From Oryzisolibacter propanilivorax (GTDB taxonomy: Bacteria; Pseudomonadota; Gammaproteobacteria; Burkholderiales; Burkholderiaceae_C), in contig NZ_FNHP01000004.1 of assembly GCF_900103645.1 (NCBI RefSeq), forward strand, positions 62,001 through 126,000: a DNA stretch of 64,000 bases, read 5' to 3'. How positions within the stretch are numbered: the first letter of the stretch is position 1; each line of letters begins with the position of its first letter. The notes under the pieces were generated by a model. That model was not told the origin of the DNA. It searched no databases and was given only the letters and a program-made list of their open reading frames with translations. A program made the position numbers and the translations under genes. This document shows, piece after piece, positions 62,946-64,000 of this stretch.

Positions 62946-63197
62946 TTCGCTTCTCCAGTTGAAAGTTGAAACAAACCACACTACCACGTGGCGATAGCCT
63001 ACTTGCACAGGCCAACAACCCTGGGGGGTCACCTTCAGAGTGCCCGGGTTGACACAATCGTAGCAGAGAACGTTACGCGCGCTAGCGTCTGTTCCGGCCG
63101 CCTGTGACCCGGAACACACAAATCCAAATTGTGTTGCGCCCGTGCTACGTGCCAGCAAAAAGGCTCGGAGACCGACCACCACAGCAGCTCGTAAGTC

Positions 63198-64000
63198 TCA
63201 TTCAACCAGGTCAAAACGGACTTGCCGGAACAACACTTCGGGGATGTACGCAACGACAGGTGCCATCGAACCTTGGTGTCCGTTCTCTGGCTGGCGCGCA
63301 TGCACCACACAAGACAGTACCTTCGGGTCGGCCTCAAAGCCATGCCCTTCGATCGGCCTGCAGCAACACTGCAGAAAGCGCGATTCGTTCGCCAGGCGGT
63401 ACTCGAAATCAGCGATCACCGCATCGGTTTCTGGCCGGGCACGCAGCAGAGTGTAGATGGTCTGCAGTGCCTCTTCAGCCAATGCAACTCCCGAGGGAAG
63501 GCCCAACACATAGTTGCCCTGGCTCGCCACGTGGGCATGGGGCATCCATTGCGCAGCCTGCTCCTCAGTGACTCGCAGGCTACGCACCCGGCTGTCCAGC
63601 GCGATGAAATCCTGCAGCACATTGCGCACAGCCACGGGTTGGCCAGGGCGCTCGATCACGAGCAGCTCCCATCCGGTATAGCTCTGATGGGTCAGCGAAA
63701 AGAAGGAGCGGATGAGAGATTCCACCTCCTCAGGCGCCACTACCACACTGAAGAATGGGCGCTCGGCCTGCGTGTGTTCAAGGGGCGGGACAGAGAACCG
63801 CTGGCGCCGCACGCGCGCGCGCCATGCTAGCCACCAGCTTGGCGGCAGGAGCAGGCGAACCAGCGATGCGGCGGCGAAATACAACCGGGCCCGCACGGTC
63901 AACGTCTGCAGCAGCCTGACATCGACATGGAAGTACGCCATTTGCGCCAAGTAGTTGCCACGGTCACGCGCCAGTGTCTGCTCCTGCCGCAAGGCCAGCG
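63198..64000 (-). CDS. Glycosyltransferase-like protein (cut by window edge)
   Basis: The minus-strand frame is open to the window edge. The visible 266 residues contain a hydrophobic/basic lead (LVRLLLPPSWWLAWRARVRRQ) and a GT-A-like core (RPFFSVVVAPEEVESLIRSFFSLTHQSYTGWELLVIER.., NYVLGLPSGVALAEEALQTIYTLLRARPETDAVIADFEYR). It ends soon after the DxD-equivalent region (VIADFEYR), shorter than most family 2 enzymes, so it may be a fragment or a divergent form. Confidence 0.65.
   Translation of the reverse strand, partial: LALRQEQTLARDRGNYLAQMAYFHVDVRLLQTLTVRARLYFAAASLVRLLLPPSWWLAWRARVRRQRFSVPPLEHTQAERPFFSVVVAPEEVESLIRSFFSLTHQSYTGWELLVIERPGQPVAVRNVLQDFIALDSRVRSLRVTEEQAAQWMPHAHVASQGNYVLGLPSGVALAEEALQTIYTLLRARPETDAVIADFEYRLANESRFLQCCCRPIEGHGFEADPKVLSCVVHARQPENGHQGSMAPVVAYIPEVLFRQVRFDLVE

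Overview
The window is high-GC, dense bacterial DNA. The gene content and the dispersed double-hairpin intergenic repeat point to Burkholderiales, family Comamonadaceae (the Acidovorax / Alicycliphilus / Melaminivora group). This placement rests on recognising protein families and repeats by eye; no search was run. I see no rRNA, tRNA, CRISPR array or intact insertion sequence.

Layout. 1-2826: end of an envelope-sugar cluster (glycosyltransferase, acyltransferase 3, HAD phosphatase). 2884-8242: glutamate/aspartate ABC importer gltIJKL, an orphan paralogous binding protein and a LysR regulator. 8493-11522: a TRAP importer divergent from the LysR gene. 11662-15410: an Atm1-like ABC exporter, a YciA thioesterase, a bactofilin and a PaaI-type thioesterase. 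15765-25059: a beta-oxidation locus (TetR regulator, acyl-CoA dehydrogenase, DUF2147 protein, FadB-type fusion, thiolase, TesB-like thioesterase, enoyl-CoA hydratase) interrupted by a DUF559 nuclease gene framed by inverted palindromes. 25417-28312: slmA, argB and a WecA/MraY-like transferase.

28402-45201 is a surface-protein secretion region. A type I secretion operon (two ABC half-transporters, HlyD adaptor, TolC-like channel) is led by an unexpected small protein that looks like the N-terminal half of an IS605 TnpB without its RuvC nuclease. Next come a DUF6447 miniprotein, a 1553-residue Ig-like adhesin and an 839-residue RsaA-like S-layer protein, the likely secretion substrates. 45577-50688 is a three-gene operon (FecR-domain protein with a TbpB-like barrel, CHASE2 cyclase-like sensor, Slam/DUF560-like TPR-barrel) divergent from a Crp/Fnr regulator.

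50971-59245 carries an ABC-dependent polysaccharide export and assembly cluster (Wzm, Wzt, acetyltransferase, LpxL-like acyltransferase, two glycosyltransferases, methyltransferase). 59429-64000 holds a GspC-like protein with a 23-base C homopolymer in its coding sequence, two secreted proteins of unknown function and a glycosyltransferase cut by the window edge.

Two repeat families run through the window. Family A (12 copies) is a pair of small hairpins (GCTAT..ATAGC and GCCCTTG..CAAGGGC); one copy sits in frame inside wzt, and others supply a signal-peptide core, a C-terminus and a start codon. Family B (8 entries) is the CCCTCTCCCGC..GCGGGAGAGGG palindrome with a GGTGAGGGT tail; an inward-facing pair encloses the DUF559 nuclease gene. 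The best leads for undescribed biology are the TnpB-derived protein in the secretion operon, the nuclease-palindrome cassette, the FecR/CHASE2/Slam-like operon and the poly-C gene.
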